7,483 nucleotides of DNA from Planctomycetaceae bacterium (lineage in GTDB: Bacteria > Planctomycetota > Planctomycetia > Pirellulales > Thermoguttaceae), in assembly GCA_031288955.1 (NCBI GenBank), contig JAITQJ010000068.1:1-7483 (forward strand). Reading direction: 5' to 3'. Positions 5,942 through 7,483 of this stretch are shown in pieces. Position 1 is the first letter of the stretch. Each line of letters begins with the position of its first letter. The notes beneath the pieces are model-generated. The model did not search any database. It was not told the DNA's origin and was given only the letters and a program-made list of their open reading frames with translations. The position numbers and the translations under genes are program-made.

Positions 5942-7045
5942 ATGCCCTACGAAGTAACGTTAATCACCGGCGACGGTGTCGGACCGGAACTCGCCGCCGC
6001 CGCCCGGAAATGTGTTGATGCAACCGGTGTAAAAATCAACTGGGACGTTCAGCAAGCCGGTCTCGACGTGATGGAACGCACCGGTACTCCGCTGCCGGAG
6101 TCCGTTCTCGAAAGCGTCCGCCGTACCCAATGCGCTCTCAAAGCCCCGATTACAACCCCTGTCGGCACCGGTTTCCGCAGTATCAACGTCCATCTCCGGC
6201 AGGAATTGGGTTTGTTCGCTTGTGTGCGTCCGTGCAAGTATTATTCCGGCGTGCGGACATTCTTCGACAAAGTCAACGTTGACCTCGTGCTGTTTCGCGA
6301 AAACACCGAAGACCTTTATGCCGGTATCGAGTTCGAGCGGGGCAATCCGAATACCGCCGAATTGTACAAGGCGATTAACACGCTTGCGAACGGGAAAAAA
6401 ATTAAAACCGGTGCGGCTGAAACCGGCATTTCGATAAAACCAATAAGCGTTTCCGGCACGGAGCAGATTGTCAAAGCCGCTTTCGATTATGCCCGCAAAA
6501 ACAAGCGGCGGAAAGTGACGGCAGTCCATAAGGCGAACATTATGAAATATACCGACGGGCTGTTCCTTGAAGTTGCCCGCAGTGTTGCCGCAAATTATAC
6601 GGACATTGAGTTTGAAGACCGCATCGTGGACAATATGTGTATGCAACTCGTTCAGAAACCGGAGTTGTATGATATTCTGGTACTGCCGAATCTTTACGGC
6701 GACATATTGAGCGACCTGTGTGCGGGCTTGGTCGGCGGTTTGGGACTGGCACCGGGGGCAAACATTGGTCCAAACGGGGCGGTCTTTGAAGCGACTCACG
6801 GTTCGGCACCGAAGTACAAGGGACAGAACAAGGTCAATCCGTCGGCACTGATATTGTCGGGAATGTTAATGCTCCGGCATTTGAAGGAATTCGAGGCGGC
6901 AGACCGGTTGGAAAAGGCGGTTGCGGCGGTTATTGCCGAAGGCAAGAGCGTTACTTATGATATGAAGGCAGACCGCAACGACCCGTCCGCTGTCGGTACC
7001 AAAGAAATGGCAGAAGCCGTCTGCCGGAAAATATCGGAAAAATGA
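5942..7045 (+). CDS. icd: Isocitrate dehydrogenase (decarboxylating)
   Basis: A 367-residue cytoplasmic enzyme oxidising isocitrate to 2-oxoglutarate in the TCA cycle. G-D-G-V-G-P-E (10-16) opens the beta-decarboxylating dehydrogenase fold. The substrate residues of E. coli Icd have clear counterparts: S80, N82 and R86 (R-S-I-N-V-H-L-R), R96, R119 (F-R-E-N), Y126 (E-D-L-Y-A-G-I-E) and K197. Metal-binding Asp are D230, D254 and D258. The R-S-x-N-V motif favours isocitrate over isopropylmalate. Cofactor signals are mixed: K291-Y292 (H-G-S-A-P-K-Y) and Y339 look NADP-type, but the place of E. coli R395 is Ala. ATG 5942 is chosen because M-P-Y-E-V-T-L-I-T-G-D-G is the usual family start and the ATG at 5897 adds 15 unrelated residues under a likely promoter. 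AAGGAG at 5876-5881 lies 15 bases before 5897, too far for a normal Shine-Dalgarno. Confidence 0.88.
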   Translation: MPYEVTLITGDGVGPELAAAARKCVDATGVKINWDVQQAGLDVMERTGTPLPESVLESVRRTQCALKAPITTPVGTGFRSINVHLRQELGLFACVRPCKYYSGVRTFFDKVNVDLVLFRENTEDLYAGIEFERGNPNTAELYKAINTLANGKKIKTGAAETGISIKPISVSGTEQIVKAAFDYARKNKRRKVTAVHKANIMKYTDGLFLEVARSVAANYTDIEFEDRIVDNMCMQLVQKPELYDILVLPNLYGDILSDLCAGLVGGLGLAPGANIGPNGAVFEATHGSAPKYKGQNKVNPSALILSGMLMLRHLKEFEAADRLEKAVAAVIAEGKSVTYDMKADRNDPSAVGTKEMAEAVCRKISEK

Positions 7046-7057
7046 CGGCACAGACGT

Positions 7058-7449
7058 TTACTTATCCCTTTCCCTTGTATTAGGAAATACCGGTTCCAAC
7101 AGCGGTTCGTCAATGTCTATCGCAAAAAAAGCATTGTTGCCCGCCTTCACTTCGTACTCCAACGGAGTCGTCTCCGCATTGCGGTACTTCTCGGCACCGT
7201 ATCCGAACTCATTGTTTGGGCTTTGTTGGCGACAAATTTACCGACAAGCACCTTGTACTTGCCCGGATACGCCCCGTCGTTCGTGCTGTCCCCCAGACAA
7301 ACAGTACCGGATACTTGCAGCACATCAGTTGCCTTTGACGAGGAACTGCTCGTTTGGTCCCGGTAATCGGCAGGCGAAACACAAAACCGGCGGCAGTATT
7401 GACTTTGGATTTTTCTTGTGTTATACTCCGGCAGAACACAGAAGGTAAA
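7058..7449 (-). pseudogene. Frameshifted remnant of a small carboxypeptidase-regulatory-like (transthyretin-fold) protein
   Basis: Two consecutive minus-strand blocks read like one protein but lie in different frames. The upstream block, open from 7449 to about 7213, includes D-Q-T-S-S-S-S-S-K-A-T-D, V-S-G-T-V and D-G-A-Y-P-G-K-Y-K-V-L-V-G-K-F. The downstream block, from about 7219 to TAA 7060-7058, includes N-N-E-F-G-Y-G-A-E-K-Y, T-T-P-L-E-Y-E-V-K-A-G-N-N and ends R-E-R-D-K. The switch falls in a C/A-rich run near 7211-7222. P-G-K-Y-K-V followed by E-K-Y-x-x-x-E-T-x-x-L-x-x-E-V-K-x-G-x-N is the pattern of small exported planctomycete proteins with a carboxypeptidase-regulatory-like fold. No start codon, signal peptide or lipobox is found upstream, so the N-terminus is lost too. 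It converges on the dehydrogenase with 12 bases between stop codons. Family name is inference; a sequencing error could explain the shift but not the missing start. Confidence 0.6.
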
Positions 7450-7483
7450 TTAGACAAATGTCAAATCAGGCAAAATACGTAAA

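Noticed and set aside
6341..6363. Partial resemblance of the dehydrogenase to the NIPSNAP remnant (GGCAATCCG and ACCGCCGAATT shared)
   Set aside because: The two short matches have different spacing and encode conserved dehydrogenase residues (G-N-P and T-A-E-L). Chance and shared codon choice explain them.
5960..6799. A 279-residue minus-strand frame opposite isocitrate dehydrogenase
   Set aside because: It is antisense to a gene whose catalytic residues are all identified. Its predicted protein has no family features.
7209..7457. An 82-residue minus-strand frame with an ATG at the right end
   Set aside because: It is out of frame with both protein-like blocks of the gene remnant and shows no family pattern of its own.

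Overview
The window looks like a piece of a moderate-GC Planctomycetota (or related PVC-group) genome. The gene types point that way: a Tat-exported protein with two NIPSNAP domains, an exported ThuA-like protein, a GH10 enzyme with an N-terminal beta segment, a GH95-like glycosidase, an isocitrate dehydrogenase resembling planctomycete forms, and the wreck of a small carboxypeptidase-regulatory-like (transthyretin-fold) protein. None of the five intact genes has a convincing Shine-Dalgarno sequence at its preferred start. The assignment is inference; no rRNA or other taxonomic marker is present.

Layout. Bases 1-127 are the end of a very GC-rich reading frame (87 of the first 120 bases are G or C), possibly a transposase tail. 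Then come an exported GH95-like glycosidase (186-2468, +), a spacer with two small dyads, a Tat-signal NIPSNAP-domain protein (2615-3391, +) ending in an intrinsic terminator, and a convergent exported GH10 endoxylanase-like gene (3514-4800, -) with its own terminator and a good sigma70-type promoter. The spacer at 4801-5091 holds an exact 35-bp copy of the 3' part of the NIPSNAP gene and three 13-bp tandem repeats that end 5 bases before the next gene. That gene is an exported ThuA-like protein (5092-5826, +), followed by isocitrate dehydrogenase (5942-7045, +). The right end (7058-7449, -) carries a frameshifted gene remnant converging on the dehydrogenase.

How the genes fit together. The GH95-like enzyme, the GH10 enzyme and probably the ThuA-like protein are exported and suit a polysaccharide-degrading lifestyle (hemicellulose, fucosylated or galactosylated glycans). 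The NIPSNAP protein has no known role here. Isocitrate dehydrogenase is central metabolism and looks like an unrelated neighbour. I see no regulator, transporter, phage, CRISPR or defence gene and no evidence of a new multi-gene system. The most interesting signals are the 35-bp direct repeats around the GH10 gene, the tandem repeats against the ThuA start codon, the altered active-site motifs of both glycosidases, and the two ends marked by gene debris.
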